Source: Shewanella baltica (lineage in GTDB: Bacteria; Pseudomonadota; Gammaproteobacteria; Enterobacterales; Shewanellaceae). Taken from it: a DNA stretch of 64,000 nucleotides. The position numbers and the translations under genes are program-made. Below the pieces are notes generated by a model that saw only the letters and a list, made by a program, of their open reading frames with translations, made no database searches and had not been told where the DNA came from. This document shows positions 30,320 to 40,279 of this stretch, in pieces (the stretch's first letter is position 1; each line of letters opens with the position of its first letter). The DNA is taken from positions 3,038,001-3,102,000 of the forward strand of contig NZ_UGYM01000002.1 of NCBI RefSeq assembly GCF_900456975.1, in the 5' to 3' direction.

Positions 30320-31126
30320 ATGAGTATAGTCATCAAGACAGCTGAAGAAATTGAAAAAATGCGTGCTGCGGGCAAACTTGCCGCACAGGTATTAGAAATG
30401 ATCGCTCCGCATGTTAAGCCGGGCGTAACCACCAATGAACTCAATGACCTCTGCGCCAAATATACCGAAGAGCAAGGTGCGATTTCGGCGCCGCTTAACT
30501 ATCATGGTTTTCCTAAGTCCATTTGCACTTCTGTAAACCATGTAATTTGCCACGGTATTCCAAACGACAACCCACCATTGAAAGAAGGCGATATCCTCAA
30601 TATCGACATCACAGTGATTAAAGACGGTTATCACGGCGATACTTCGCAGATGTTTTTAATCGGTGAAGTGAGCGCGAAGGACAAACGTCTGTGCCGCATC
30701 GCACAAGAAAGCCTGTATTTGGCCATTCGTAAGGTGCGTCCGGGCCTAAAACTGGGTGAAATTGGCAATACTATCGAAAAATTCATCAAAGCAAGCAAAA
30801 CAGGCCTTGAGAAATATTCCATCGTGCAAGATTATTGTGGCCACGGTATTGGCTCGGGTTTCCATGAGGAACCTCAGGTCATGCATTACCGCAACGGCGA
30901 TAACACAGTATTACGCCCAGGCATGTGTTTCACTATTGAACCTATGATCAATGCCGGTCGCCACACGACCATACTCGATCGCGATGATAAGTGGACGGTT
31001 ACCACCTCCGATGGTAAAAATTCTGCCCAGTGGGAACACACCCTACTTGTGACTGAAAAAGGGGTTGAAGTACTGACCCTGCGTGAGGATGAAGATTTCC
31101 CACGCATCATCAATCACGAGCGATAG
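30320..31126 (+). CDS. map: Type I methionine aminopeptidase
   Basis: The 268-residue pita-bread-fold metalloprotease starts MSIVIKTAEEIEKMR. It carries YHGFPKSICTSVNHVICHG (His of the active site), NIDITVIKDGYHGDTS with the two metal-binding aspartates, GHGIG and FTIEPM. It removes the initiator methionine from new proteins. The gene is divergent from rpsB, as in E. coli, and 33 bases before glnD. Confidence 0.97.
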   Translation: MSIVIKTAEEIEKMRAAGKLAAQVLEMIAPHVKPGVTTNELNDLCAKYTEEQGAISAPLNYHGFPKSICTSVNHVICHGIPNDNPPLKEGDILNIDITVIKDGYHGDTSQMFLIGEVSAKDKRLCRIAQESLYLAIRKVRPGLKLGEIGNTIEKFIKASKTGLEKYSIVQDYCGHGIGSGFHEEPQVMHYRNGDNTVLRPGMCFTIEPMINAGRHTTILDRDDKWTVTTSDGKNSAQWEHTLLVTEKGVEVLTLREDEDFPRIINHER

Positions 31127-31159
31127 GCCAAACCAACAAAAATAAAAACAAGGGACTCG

Positions 31160-33745
31160 ATGAATATAGCTCTGCTCGCTAAACAATCATTAATCGAACA
31201 GAATCAGACTCTTTTAGCCAGTTTCAAGGCTAAAACCCCAATTGAAGAGCTAGTCACGCAGCGCTGTCAATTTGTCGATGCCCTTGTAAAGCAAGCTTGG
31301 GAACAGCACGGTCTAAGGGAATTTGATATTTCCCTGATTGCCGTAGGCGGCTATGGCCGTGGTGAGCTGCATCCCCATTCAGATGTCGACTTGCTGTTCC
31401 TGTTTAATGATATCTTGTCACCCGCCGCAGAAGCGGCACTCAGTCAGTTTATTGCCTTTCTGTGGGATGCCAATCTCGAAATCGGCCACAGTGTCCGTAC
31501 GTTAAACGACACTATTACTCTCGGCCGTGAAGACATCACCATAGCCACTAACCTGTTAGAGGCACGACTGCTCGAAGGGCCCGAGTTTTTATTCGACCAA
31601 CTTTACGATGCCATTCGTCAGAGTGACTTTTGGACCTCAAGCGACTTCTTTATCGCTAAGCGTGACGAACAAAATGCCCGCCATGCCAGAGCCAGTGCCT
31701 TCGATTTAGAACCCAATATCAAGAGTTGTCCCGGCGGACTTAGGGATATTCAAACCATTGCTTGGGTGGCCATGCGTCACTTTGGCGCCGCTCGCCTCGA
31801 AGAATTAGTTCAATACGACTTTTTAGAGCCCGGTGAATTAGAAGAGCTGCTCGAATGTCAGCACTTTTTATGGAAGCTACGCTTTGCCCTGCACATGGTG
31901 GTCGGTCGCGATGAAAATCGCTTACTGTTTGATGTGCAGCGCCAAGTTGCCGAACTTATGGGTTATGAAGACGCCACCCAGCTTGCCGTTGAGCAGATGA
32001 TGAAGCGCTACTATCGCACGGTGCGCCGAGTGATGGAGCTGAACGAAATGCTGTTGCAGCTCTTTAAGCGCGCAACGCTGGGGCACACAAAAGCCTTAGA
32101 AATTCAATCGATAGACAAACACTACCAGCGCCGCGGCACCTTTATCGAAGCGCTCAGTGATGATCTGTTCGATAGCGGCGAAGAAATTGTACGGCTGTTT
32201 TTGTTAGTCGCTAAAAACTCCAATATTAAAGGTATTTACGCGCCAACGCTGCGTTCACTGCGCCGAGCAAGACGCGCCCAGCCGCAAGCCTTGCAAGAAA
32301 ACCCGCTTTGCCGCCAAGCCTTTATGGAAATTTTGCGCCATCCTCGCGGCATTGTTGCCTTGTCTTTAATGCACAAACACGGCGTGTTATCGGCCTATTT
32401 ACCCGCATGGCGAAACATTGAAGGTCAGATGCAGTTTGACCTGTTCCACGCCTACACAGTCGATGAACATACCCACAGATTGCTGCTCAATATTGAGCGT
32501 TTTTCTCAAGCCGAACAAAAAGAAGAATTTCCCTTAGGCTCGATTCTCATCAACCAACTGCCGAAAAAGGGCTTACTGGTATTAGGCGCTATCTTCCACG
32601 ATATCGCCAAAGGCCGCGGTGGCGATCACAGTAAACTTGGCGGCGCCGACGCCCTCGCCTTTTGTAAGCTACACGGGTTAAACGATCACGATGGTCGTTT
32701 AGTCGCTTGGCTAGTTGAGAATCATCTGGTGATGTCTGTCACCGCCCAGCGCCGCGATATTTCCGATCCCGATGTGGTGGCCGATTTTGCAAATAAAGTC
32801 CGCGATGCCGTGCATTTGAGCTATCTGTACTGCTTAACCGTCGCCGATATCTGCGCCACCAACGAAAAAACCTGGAACAACTGGAAAGGCTCACTGCTGC
32901 GCGACTTGTACTTTTCAACCCAAAGGGTGCTCGCCCGCGGTAAAGAAAAACCCGTCGACATTCGTGCCAGAGTACGTGAATACCAAGCCAAGGCGAAAAA
33001 AGAGCTGCTGCGCCGTGGACTAAAAGAGAAAGATCTCGATACCCTGTGGCAACGTTTTAAGGCAGATTACTTTTTACGCCACCAGCCCAATCAAGTCGCG
33101 TGGCACGCCGAAGCGATTTTAAAGCATAAACAACAGGATGAGCCCTTAGTCTTAGTGTCCAAACACACCACCCGTGGTGGCACTGAGCTTTTTGTCTATT
33201 GCCAAGACAGACCTAAATTGTTCGCAACTGTGATGGCGGTACTCGACAATAAAAATATCAACGTCCATGATGCCAACATCATGACGTCAAAAGATAATTA
33301 TGCCCTCGATACCTTTGTGATCTTAGAGCAAGATGGCGCGCCCGTTAGCCAGCTGTCACGTATTCAAAGTATCCGTAAGGCGCTCGAAAAAGCCCTGTCG
33401 AGCGACAGTCCAAAACTGCCACGCTTTAGAAAACTGTCGCGCAAGATGAAACCTTTTAATGTTCCGACACAAGTGAGTTTCCTCGAAAGCAGTCGTCATG
33501 GTACAAGTATGATGGAGCTTATCGCCTTAGATTCGCCAGGATTACTGGCAAAAGTCGGGGATATCTTTTACCGTTGCAACACGACGTTACTCGCGGCCAA
33601 GATCACCACCATTGGTGAGCGAGCCGAAGACTTTTTTATGCTGCAAACCAACGATGGCCTGCAGCTTAACGAAACCCAAGAGAATACCCTCAGGGACGCT
33701 TTAATCAGTGCCTTGAGTGCAAAGAATATCGAATCAGTTAATTAA
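31160..33745 (+). CDS. glnD: Bifunctional uridylyltransferase/uridylyl-removing enzyme GlnD
   Basis: This protein of 861 residues begins with a nucleotidyltransferase domain with [20 protein letters not shown] (about 64-83), followed by the GlnD-PII linker region. An HD hydrolase domain comes next ([16 protein letters not shown], about 478-493; HLVM motif after), then two C-terminal ACT domains ([16 protein letters not shown] and [15 protein letters not shown]). It adds UMP to PII proteins when glutamine is low and removes it when glutamine is high. AAGGGA lies just upstream of the ATG at 31160. It is co-directional with map and dapD. Confidence 0.97.
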   Translation: MNIALLAKQSLIEQNQTLLASFKAKTPIEELVTQRCQFVDALVKQAWEQHGLREFDISLIAVGGYGRGELHPHSDVDLLFLFNDILSPAAEAALSQFIAFLWDANLEIGHSVRTLNDTITLGREDITIATNLLEARLLEGPEFLFDQLYDAIRQSDFWTSSDFFIAKRDEQNARHARASAFDLEPNIKSCPGGLRDIQTIAWVAMRHFGAARLEELVQYDFLEPGELEELLECQHFLWKLRFALHMVVGRDENRLLFDVQRQVAELMGYEDATQLAVEQMMKRYYRTVRRVMELNEMLLQLFKRATLGHTKALEIQSIDKHYQRRGTFIEALSDDLFDSGEEIVRLFLLVAKNSNIKGIYAPTLRSLRRARRAQPQALQENPLCRQAFMEILRHPRGIVALSLMHKHGVLSAYLPAWRNIEGQMQFDLFHAYTVDEHTHRLLLNIERFSQAEQKEEFPLGSILINQLPKKGLLVLGAIFHDIAKGRGGDHSKLGGADALAFCKLHGLNDHDGRLVAWLVENHLVMSVTAQRRDISDPDVVADFANKVRDAVHLSYLYCLTVADICATNEKTWNNWKGSLLRDLYFSTQRVLARGKEKPVDIRARVREYQAKAKKELLRRGLKEKDLDTLWQRFKADYFLRHQPNQVAWHAEAILKHKQQDEPLVLVSKHTTRGGTELFVYCQDRPKLFATVMAVLDNKNINVHDANIMTSKDNYALDTFVILEQDGAPVSQLSRIQSIRKALEKALSSDSPKLPRFRKLSRKMKPFNVPTQVSFLESSRHGTSMMELIALDSPGLLAKVGDIFYRCNTTLLAAKITTIGERAEDFFMLQTNDGLQLNETQENTLRDALISALSAKNIESVN

Positions 33746-33766
33746 CGAGACCAGTGGGAGAAGTAA

Positions 33767-34591
33767 ATGGAGGCTTTACGCCAACGTATTGAGGCGGCTT
33801 TTGAAGCTCGCGCCGACATCACGCCAAGCACAGTTGACGCCAGCGTGCGTGACGATGTGCAAAATGTCATCAATATGCTCGACAAAGGTGAAGTCCGTGT
33901 CGCCGAGAAAATCGACGGACAATGGCATGTACACCAGTGGCTGAAAAAGGCGGTATTACTGTCCTTCCGTATTTTCGATAACGTGGTTATTGATGGCGCC
34001 GAAACCAAATACTTCGACAAAGTGCCGTTAAAATTTGCCGAATATGATGAAGCTCGCTTTAAAGCGGAAGCCATTCGCGTGGTGCCTTCGGCTACAGTGC
34101 GTAAAGGCTCATTCATAGGTAAAAATACCGTGTTGATGCCATCTTATGTGAACTTAGGTGCCTATGTAGATGAAGGCACTATGGTTGATACTTGGGCGAC
34201 CGTTGGCTCATGTGCACAAATCGGTAAAAATGTGCATTTATCTGGCGGCGTAGGTATTGGTGGCGTACTTGAGCCATTACAAGCGGGCCCAACCATCATC
34301 GAAGATAACTGCTTTATCGGTGCACGTTCTGAGATTGTTGAAGGCGTTGTGGTTGAAGAAGGCTCAGTGATTTCTATGGGCGTGTATATCGGCCAAAGCA
34401 CTCGAATTTATGATCGCGAAACTGGTGAAGTGCATTACGGTCGTGTACCAGCAGGTTCCGTTGTCGTTTCTGGCAATCTGCCCTCTGCCTGTGGCAAGTA
34501 CAGCCTCTATGCCGCCATTATCGTTAAGAAAGTGGATGCAAAAACCCGCGGTAAAGTGGGTATCAACGAATTACTACGTATTGTTGATTAA
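33767..34591 (+). CDS. dapD: Tetrahydrodipicolinate N-succinyltransferase
   Basis: The 274-residue trimeric left-handed beta-helix enzyme starts [17 protein letters not shown], with hexapeptide repeats from about residue 105 and the family block [16 protein letters not shown]. It succinylates tetrahydrodipicolinate in the lysine and diaminopimelate pathway. GGGAG lies just upstream of the ATG at 33767; it is 21 bases after glnD and is closed by a strong terminator. Confidence 0.97.
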   Translation: MEALRQRIEAAFEARADITPSTVDASVRDDVQNVINMLDKGEVRVAEKIDGQWHVHQWLKKAVLLSFRIFDNVVIDGAETKYFDKVPLKFAEYDEARFKAEAIRVVPSATVRKGSFIGKNTVLMPSYVNLGAYVDEGTMVDTWATVGSCAQIGKNVHLSGGVGIGGVLEPLQAGPTIIEDNCFIGARSEIVEGVVVEEGSVISMGVYIGQSTRIYDRETGEVHYGRVPAGSVVVSGNLPSACGKYSLYAAIIVKKVDAKTRGKVGINELLRIVD

Positions 34592-34620
34592 CAGTATTCG
34601 TTCGATAACATGAGTTCCAT

Positions 34621-34648
34621 AAAAAAGATGCCCGAGGGCATCTTTTTT
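34621..34648 (+). terminator. Intrinsic terminator after dapD
   Basis: AAAAAAGATGCCC pairs with GGGCATCTTTTTT across a tiny loop, followed by T residues. It ends the map-glnD-dapD unit 30 bases past the dapD stop and can act from both strands. Confidence 0.9.
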
Positions 34649-34721
34649 ATTGTCGGTAATAATTTAGCCTACAGTTGCGCTGTCATTATCAGGCTTGAAA
34701 ATAAAGTGTTTAATAAAGCAC

Positions 34722-36653
34722 TTAAATCAAGCGTTCGACTTCACGAAATGCATTTCTCGTCATGGCGATGGCCCGCCAGCCGATAATCCCCAATGGCTGC
34801 TGCGCTTTGTTCACCACCACAAGATATTCTGAGTCCAAAAGATTCAACTGCAATAAGGCATCTTCCGACGTGGCCACCTCACTGATAATAGGCACCGAAT
34901 GCTGCATGATCTGATGGGCTTTTTTATGCAGTGATGCCCTATCCTGCTCACGCTCAGCTGCAGTGCCAAGTAATGGGCTAAACCAATGTTCCAGTAAGTG
35001 GCTGGTGATCACGCCGAGTATCTTATGTTGTTCATCCAATACCACGGCCACCTTAGCGTGAGCGGCGGTAAGCAAACGCTTAACGTCGACTAACTCATGG
35101 TCGAGGGAAATCGTTACTAGAGGTTCAAGCGGCGCAGCGCCGATATGGTCGCTAATACTCAACTCACGATTAATCAAAATATCTAAACAGGTTTCGACTA
35201 TCTCAGGATCAAAAAGAGTCCCTTTGCCTGCACGCAGCACTTCGGTCATTTTCTCCAGCCCCAAAGATGGACGATAGGGCCTGTGGGATAATATCGAATC
35301 GGCAACATCGGCTACGGCAATAATTTTCGCCTCATAGAGAATGGCTTTATCCTTTAAACCCGCAGGATAGCCCGAGCCATCGAGCCGCTCATGATGCTGT
35401 AAAATCATCTCTTTAATGGGCCATGGAAACTCCACATCCTCAATAATTTCAGCGCCATGGAGTGGATGGGTCTGTATTAATGCGTATTCTTCTTTCGAAA
35501 GCTTCGAAGGTTTGGTCAAGATCTGCGATGGAATGGCCAACTTGCCGATATCATGGACTAAGGCACCAATTTTCAGTCCTTCGAGACGCAGTGGATCTAA
35601 GCCTAATTTCTCACTAATCAAATAACTTAATTGCGCCACCGACTTTTGATGCCCTGCGGTATAGGCATCTTTTAGTTCCAATGCCTCAGAAATGGCACTA
35701 ATAAGCTGGGTTAACGACTGAGATAACTGCTCTTTTTGCGATTTAATGATTTTGGACTGGCGAGAGACAGCCCGTAATGTGCGCGGCAGTTCGATGGTGT
35801 GCCATAGGATGCTGGCGAAGGTGAGTAATGATCTTGCATCATTGCGACTATAGGGCTCGTTACGGTCGACCACGCACACTATGCCGACCAAGCGGCTGCG
35901 AAACAAAATCGGCACCGCCAAATAACGCCCTGCAAGTAACAGTTTATCTAAGGGCAGATCCCCTAAGCGCCTTTGGGAGTCGGTTTGATTTTGGATAATC
36001 GGCTTATAATCTCGCACGCATTCAAGCCATATGCGGCTTTCAAGTTCAGACACTTGGGTATTATCTTCGATGAAATCGGCTTGATTCGCCTCGGCGGGAG
36101 GATAGTCTGAACGTGCCGCGAGCGTGAGTGTTTTTAACTTTTCGTTATGCAGCAGAATAAAGCCATATCGACTGCCCGTGAGCGACATCGCCTTGGAGAC
36201 GGCAACTTTAAACACTTCTTCTTGGGAGGATTTAATCACATCTTCAATGTGTTGCAGCCAAGCATCGCTGGCTTGAATCGCTCGGCGATAATCCGAATGC
36301 AGCTCCTTCATCTGCGGATCTTCAAAATTGATGTCGGATAGAATCAAATACCATCCCATTTCAGGCAAGGAATGCAGCGCGAGATGCACACGTATACCTC
36401 TATGGTCTTGTAATTGAAAACCTATCTCTTGCCCACGTCGCCTCACGATATCGGCGCACAACTCGGCATTAAAGGCACTAAACAGTTGGCTAATAGGTTG
36501 ATTAATGATTTGCGCCGCCGAGCGTTTGCAACGGCTGTAAAAGGCTTGGCTCATCCGTAGCACGCGAAATTGCTCATCAAGCTGTGCCCAAGACAAATTC
36601 AAACTATCGGGCAAGTCTTTCATTCCAACGATAAGGCTTTGACTAGTTGACAT
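34722..36653 (-). CDS. PAS-GAF-HD-GYP-CBS cyclic-di-GMP phosphodiesterase
   Basis: The protein has 643 residues and four recognisable parts: a PAS-like N-terminus (about 15-115), a GAF domain (about 145-290), an HD-GYP domain (about 325-500) and a CBS pair at the C-terminus (about 510-643, with VAVVLDEQHKILGVIT and YLVVVNKAQQPLGIIG). HD residues are H367-D368 in HDIGKLAIP, and the GYP triplet is at 428-430. HD-GYP enzymes hydrolyse c-di-GMP; the CBS pair may sense adenine nucleotides and GAF a small ligand. No membrane segments are seen, so it is cytoplasmic. The gene stands alone and converges on dapD. Confidence 0.9.
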   Translation of the reverse strand: MSTSQSLIVGMKDLPDSLNLSWAQLDEQFRVLRMSQAFYSRCKRSAAQIINQPISQLFSAFNAELCADIVRRRGQEIGFQLQDHRGIRVHLALHSLPEMGWYLILSDINFEDPQMKELHSDYRRAIQASDAWLQHIEDVIKSSQEEVFKVAVSKAMSLTGSRYGFILLHNEKLKTLTLAARSDYPPAEANQADFIEDNTQVSELESRIWLECVRDYKPIIQNQTDSQRRLGDLPLDKLLLAGRYLAVPILFRSRLVGIVCVVDRNEPYSRNDARSLLTFASILWHTIELPRTLRAVSRQSKIIKSQKEQLSQSLTQLISAISEALELKDAYTAGHQKSVAQLSYLISEKLGLDPLRLEGLKIGALVHDIGKLAIPSQILTKPSKLSKEEYALIQTHPLHGAEIIEDVEFPWPIKEMILQHHERLDGSGYPAGLKDKAILYEAKIIAVADVADSILSHRPYRPSLGLEKMTEVLRAGKGTLFDPEIVETCLDILINRELSISDHIGAAPLEPLVTISLDHELVDVKRLLTAAHAKVAVVLDEQHKILGVITSHLLEHWFSPLLGTAAEREQDRASLHKKAHQIMQHSVPIISEVATSEDALLQLNLLDSEYLVVVNKAQQPLGIIGWRAIAMTRNAFREVERLI

Positions 36654-36844
36654 CCAGCACTCCAGTCTTTGATTAGAGCATGGGCGACACGCTTTAGCGT
36701 GATATTCGCCCGAATGTGAGCACTATAAAATCTCCAATAAACATAATGATAGCTGATCCCATGACATACGCGGATTAAAATAGGCTTAGCTGAATGTCAT
36801 GTTATCGCTACGCTTGTCATTACCTTAGCGCGACGGCCTACGCT

Positions 36845-37711
36845 TTAGAAGACGATCGTTTTATTGCCGTACACGACCACTTGCTCGTTAAGCACTAACT
36901 GCAGCGCTTTGCTCAGCACACTCTTTTCAACATCGCGCCCTGCACGCGCCATTTCTAAGGCGCTATAACTGTGATCAACGGGAATAACGTCTTGCTTAAT
37001 GATCGGCCCCTCATCGAGGCAATTATTCACAAAATGCGCCGTCGCACCGATAATTTTCACCCCGCGCTCCCAAGCCTGACGATAGGGTGCTGCGCCAATA
37101 AAAGCAGGTAAGAAAGAATGGTGAATGTTGATGATACGATTAGGATATTGCGCCACAAAATCAGGCGTTAATACCCGCATGTACTTAGCCAAGACTAAAT
37201 AATCGGGTTCGTATTGGGATACCGCAGCCAACAGTGCTTGCTCGTGTTGAATTCGGTCTAGGCCTTCGTGACTCACCAGATGAAAGGGAATGTTAAATTT
37301 TTCAGCCAGTTCGCGCAGCGCATCATGGTTGCCCACCACAGCGGCAATCTCGACACTTAAACCACCGTAATAGGCTTTCATCAACAGATCGCCTAAACAG
37401 TGCGCTTCTTTCGTCACTAACACCACAATGCGTTTCTTGCCAGCGCTGACCAAGGTCATGTGATTCTTAGCAGGCAGCACGTCGCGCAGATCCTGCAATA
37501 ACTGTTCGCTGTTAAAAATGCCCTCTAACTCAGTTCGCATAAAGAAACGCCCTTGGGCATTATCCACAAACTCACTGTTTTTAATGATGTTCAGTTTATG
37601 GGTAAAACAAACACTGGTGATTTTGGCGATAAGGCCTTGGGCATCGGCGCAATCCGTCAGTAAGATTTTACGTTCTATGGATGGCGAAGTATTACCGCGA
37701 GTTTCGGTCAT
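36845..37711 (-). CDS. purU: Formyltetrahydrofolate deformylase
   Basis: The 288-residue protein has an N-terminal ACT domain (about 14-90, KILLTDCADAQGLIAKIT) and a C-terminal formyltransferase-fold domain with VLAKYMRVL, IINIHHSFLPAF and GATAHFVNNCLDEGPII. It releases formate from 10-formyl-THF to feed PurT and balance folate pools. I give the ATG at 37711; a TTG at 37720 has GGAG at better spacing (7 bases) and could be the real start, adding three residues. It is a single gene with no linked folate genes. Confidence 0.93.
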   Translation of the reverse strand: MTETRGNTSPSIERKILLTDCADAQGLIAKITSVCFTHKLNIIKNSEFVDNAQGRFFMRTELEGIFNSEQLLQDLRDVLPAKNHMTLVSAGKKRIVVLVTKEAHCLGDLLMKAYYGGLSVEIAAVVGNHDALRELAEKFNIPFHLVSHEGLDRIQHEQALLAAVSQYEPDYLVLAKYMRVLTPDFVAQYPNRIINIHHSFLPAFIGAAPYRQAWERGVKIIGATAHFVNNCLDEGPIIKQDVIPVDHSYSALEMARAGRDVEKSVLSKALQLVLNEQVVVYGNKTIVF

Positions 37712-37876
37712 TTGTTGCAAAGTTGGATCTCCTATATTGTCCCTACATCGAGTTTGCCATAGCAAATCGTGCTGAACAGCATGAAAATCCTATAATGCGA
37801 AAATAAAAATGACATTTCAGAGGCTTGAATCAATAAAATGTAAAAATTAAGCAGTTAATTTTGTAAAAATACAATC

Positions 37877-39364
37877 CTAGCGGCGAGTATCTAAGTAACG
37901 CTGCAATACCTTACGCAAGGTTTCGGCCTTAGTGCCATAAACCACCTGCACACCTTTGCCCATCACAATTACGCCCTTAGCGCCCAACTGACTTAAACGC
38001 ACATTATTGACTAACTCTGGCTTATGTACGCTCAAGCGTAACCGAGTCAAACAGGCATTCAGCTCAACAATATTGTCACGCCCACCAAGCGCCGCAATAA
38101 TCGCCCGTAAACTTTCTTTAGGTCCTTTACTGTCACTGTCGTTATGCTCAAGCCTGCCGGGTGTTTTCAAATTAAAGGCTAAAATACTCAACCTAAACAA
38201 AAGGTAATATATGATGGCGGTCAAAGGCCCGAGGAAAATAAACCAGCTGGCATTACGGGACAATGGAAATAACAGCGTAAAGTCCACCAGCCCTTGGGAG
38301 AACACTATGCTGTGGTGAATATCGAGCATGATACAAATAAAGTAAGCGAGCCCAGTGAGTAAGGCGTGAATAATAAATAGGATTGGCGCCACAAACATAA
38401 AGGCAAATTCAATAGGTTCAGTCACCCCAGTTAACCAACTGGCCGCCCCCGCCGAGAGCATAATGCCCGCCACGCGATTGCGCTCAGAGGGATCGGCGCA
38501 GCGCCACATTGCCAGCGCCGCCGCAGGTAATCCCCACATTTTAATCAGGTAACCACCGGCAAGGTTTCCCGCCTGCGGATCGCCCGCTAAATAACGCGCT
38601 ACCTCGCCACGAACGACTTCGTGCCCTAATAACTGATATTGGCCCACTTCTAAATAGAAAGGTGCATTCCAAATATGGTGTAAGCCAAGGGGAATAAGTA
38701 ACCGCTCTAATGCGCCATACACGCCAAAGGCGATAGCCGGTTTTTGATAAACCGCCCAGTCAGATACCCGCTCAATCAATAGCGCTAAGGGTGGCCACAC
38801 ATGGGCGAGCACATAACCTAAGCCCATCGCTAGGGGAATGATCAACAAAGATGCACTGCGGCGTCCCTCAAAGAAGGAGAAAATCGCAGGCAAGCGTATA
38901 TATTGACTCCAGCGCACCGCAAGACAAGTAATGCTGCCGAGCATCATGCCGCCCGCAATCCCAGTATCTAAGGTATCCATTCCCAATAGAGGCTGGGTTG
39001 GGAGTCGATACAAATCAGCTAGCGCGGCTAATGTCGCCGTCATCACCCCATAACCAAACACCGCCGTAAAGGCGGCAATGCCTTGATCGCGGCAAAAGCC
39101 AATAGCGACCGCCACGGCAAATAACATCGGCATGATGGCGAAAATGAGCTTGCCCACCGCCAACATCAACACTGTCAGCTCTTCGGGCATAAAAGGAATA
39201 GGACTAACGGTGAGGCCGAGCATGACCCCAGCGGCAGGTAAAATGGCAATAGGAATAAGCAGCGCTTGGCTTAAGCGCTGGGCAAATTTAAACCACTGCT
39301 GAGTAACGAAACTGCCTAAGCGACGAGCTCGGTTTTGACGACTTGATTCCAGCGTTCTAGCCAT
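37877..39364 (-). CDS. PTS permease, EIIC-EIIB fusion of the glucose/N-acetylglucosamine family
   Basis: The protein has 495 residues. An EIIC domain with about ten hydrophobic segments (about 25-385, including GVTEPIEFAFMFVAP) is followed by an EIIB domain (about 415-490). The phospho-accepting cysteine is C438 in NACLTRLRL. No EIIA domain is fused or encoded nearby, so it must borrow a soluble EIIA. The sugar cannot be assigned: no kinase, deaminase or hydrolase gene is adjacent. The ATG at 39364 lies inside the 3' end of the flavodoxin gene (49-base overlap), suggesting translational coupling. Confidence 0.85.
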   Translation of the reverse strand: MARTLESSRQNRARRLGSFVTQQWFKFAQRLSQALLIPIAILPAAGVMLGLTVSPIPFMPEELTVLMLAVGKLIFAIMPMLFAVAVAIGFCRDQGIAAFTAVFGYGVMTATLAALADLYRLPTQPLLGMDTLDTGIAGGMMLGSITCLAVRWSQYIRLPAIFSFFEGRRSASLLIIPLAMGLGYVLAHVWPPLALLIERVSDWAVYQKPAIAFGVYGALERLLIPLGLHHIWNAPFYLEVGQYQLLGHEVVRGEVARYLAGDPQAGNLAGGYLIKMWGLPAAALAMWRCADPSERNRVAGIMLSAGAASWLTGVTEPIEFAFMFVAPILFIIHALLTGLAYFICIMLDIHHSIVFSQGLVDFTLLFPLSRNASWFIFLGPLTAIIYYLLFRLSILAFNLKTPGRLEHNDSDSKGPKESLRAIIAALGGRDNIVELNACLTRLRLSVHKPELVNNVRLSQLGAKGVIVMGKGVQVVYGTKAETLRKVLQRYLDTRR

Positions 39365-39780
39365 TTTATCGCTTCAACCTCAGGTTCCATGGTTTCACAG
39401 GCATCAATTTCTAATAATTCTACAAGGGGTTTAGCGCCAAGCTCACTCAAGAGCACATCAACAGCCCTACCGGCGCCGCAGAAAGTTTCATAACTTGAAT
39501 CACCCAGTGCGATCACACTGTAGTTAAGCTCGGGCAAATAGGGCGCAAGATTTTTAAGATTATGATACCAAAGCTGAATATCTTCGGGTAAGTCCCCTTG
39601 GCCCGTCGTAGAAGTCACCACGACTAACAATTCATCCTGCGGAGGAATAAAGCTGGCGACGCCATTCGGTTGCCACAATGTTACATCATAACCTAAAACT
39701 TGCATTTCTTTCTCTAGGGTTTCGGCGGCAAATTGTGCACTACCATAGACAGTGCCAAACACCAGATTCACCTTTTTCAT
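39316..39780 (-). CDS. yqcA: Flavodoxin YqcA
   Basis: The 154-residue flavodoxin fold starts MKKVNLVFGTVYGSAQFAAE, whose phosphate loop (about 9-16) binds FMN. TTGQGDLPEDI and ALGDSSYETFCGAG are the other two FMN-contact loops. It is similar to MioC/YqcA short flavodoxins that carry electrons to unknown partners. Neighbouring truC and yqcC match the E. coli yqcA-truC-yqcC order, though here 499 bases and possibly a small gene separate yqcA from truC. I chose the ATG at 39780 by homology; an in-frame start at 39804 gives an unlikely N-terminus. Confidence 0.88.
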   Translation of the reverse strand: MKKVNLVFGTVYGSAQFAAETLEKEMQVLGYDVTLWQPNGVASFIPPQDELLVVVTSTTGQGDLPEDIQLWYHNLKNLAPYLPELNYSVIALGDSSYETFCGAGRAVDVLLSELGAKPLVELLEIDACETMEPEVEAIKWLERWNQVVKTELVA

Positions 39781-39901
39781 GATACACTCCACATTGCGTT
39801 GCAAACCTTATTAGGCTGACCTTACTTTATTGTTCAGCGGATGGGCAAGCTAAGGCGCAAAATTTTTATAAATCAAGTCATTGAGCATGAGGAAACATCT
39901 G

Positions 39902-40096
39902 ATGCGACAGTCCACCCGCCAAAAACACCTCAAGCAACACCACAAAACAACCCATATTCGACGTAAAAACTATTTCCACTCCGCCCAGCAAAATCTCACA
40001 TCACCACTTGTGTCTACCTCTGGATTCTCAACCTTAGCCGTGATGATGCAAGAACTGCGTCCGCAAACTGCACAAACTCCGCAACGCCTCGACTAA
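39902..40096 (+). CDS. Possible small basic protein
   Basis: This is a 64-codon frame in the yqcA/truC gap, opposite in direction to both neighbours. GAGGA lies eight bases before the ATG, a good ribosome binding site. The product is rich in Lys, Arg, His and Gln in its first 35 residues (RQSTRQKHLKQHHKTTHIRR) and becomes neutral after. I do not recognise a family. The rest of the 499-base gap holds no other signal I can support. It could be a chance frame. Confidence 0.35.
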   Translation: MRQSTRQKHLKQHHKTTHIRRKNYFHSAQQNLTSPLVSTSGFSTLAVMMQELRPQTAQTPQRLD

Positions 40097-40279
40097 CAAC
40101 CGCAAGACTCATTTTGATGAAACAGTGTTGATTCGACCGTTATGGGTTCAACAACTTTGATTCGATTGCTTAGTGTCAATAACCAAGCCAAGCGAATGAC
40201 TTTTGATGCCACTCACTTGGCTGACGGCCAATTATGTCCAGATTGTCTCAGTTGAGATTGTCTGAGTTAAGGTCATGAG

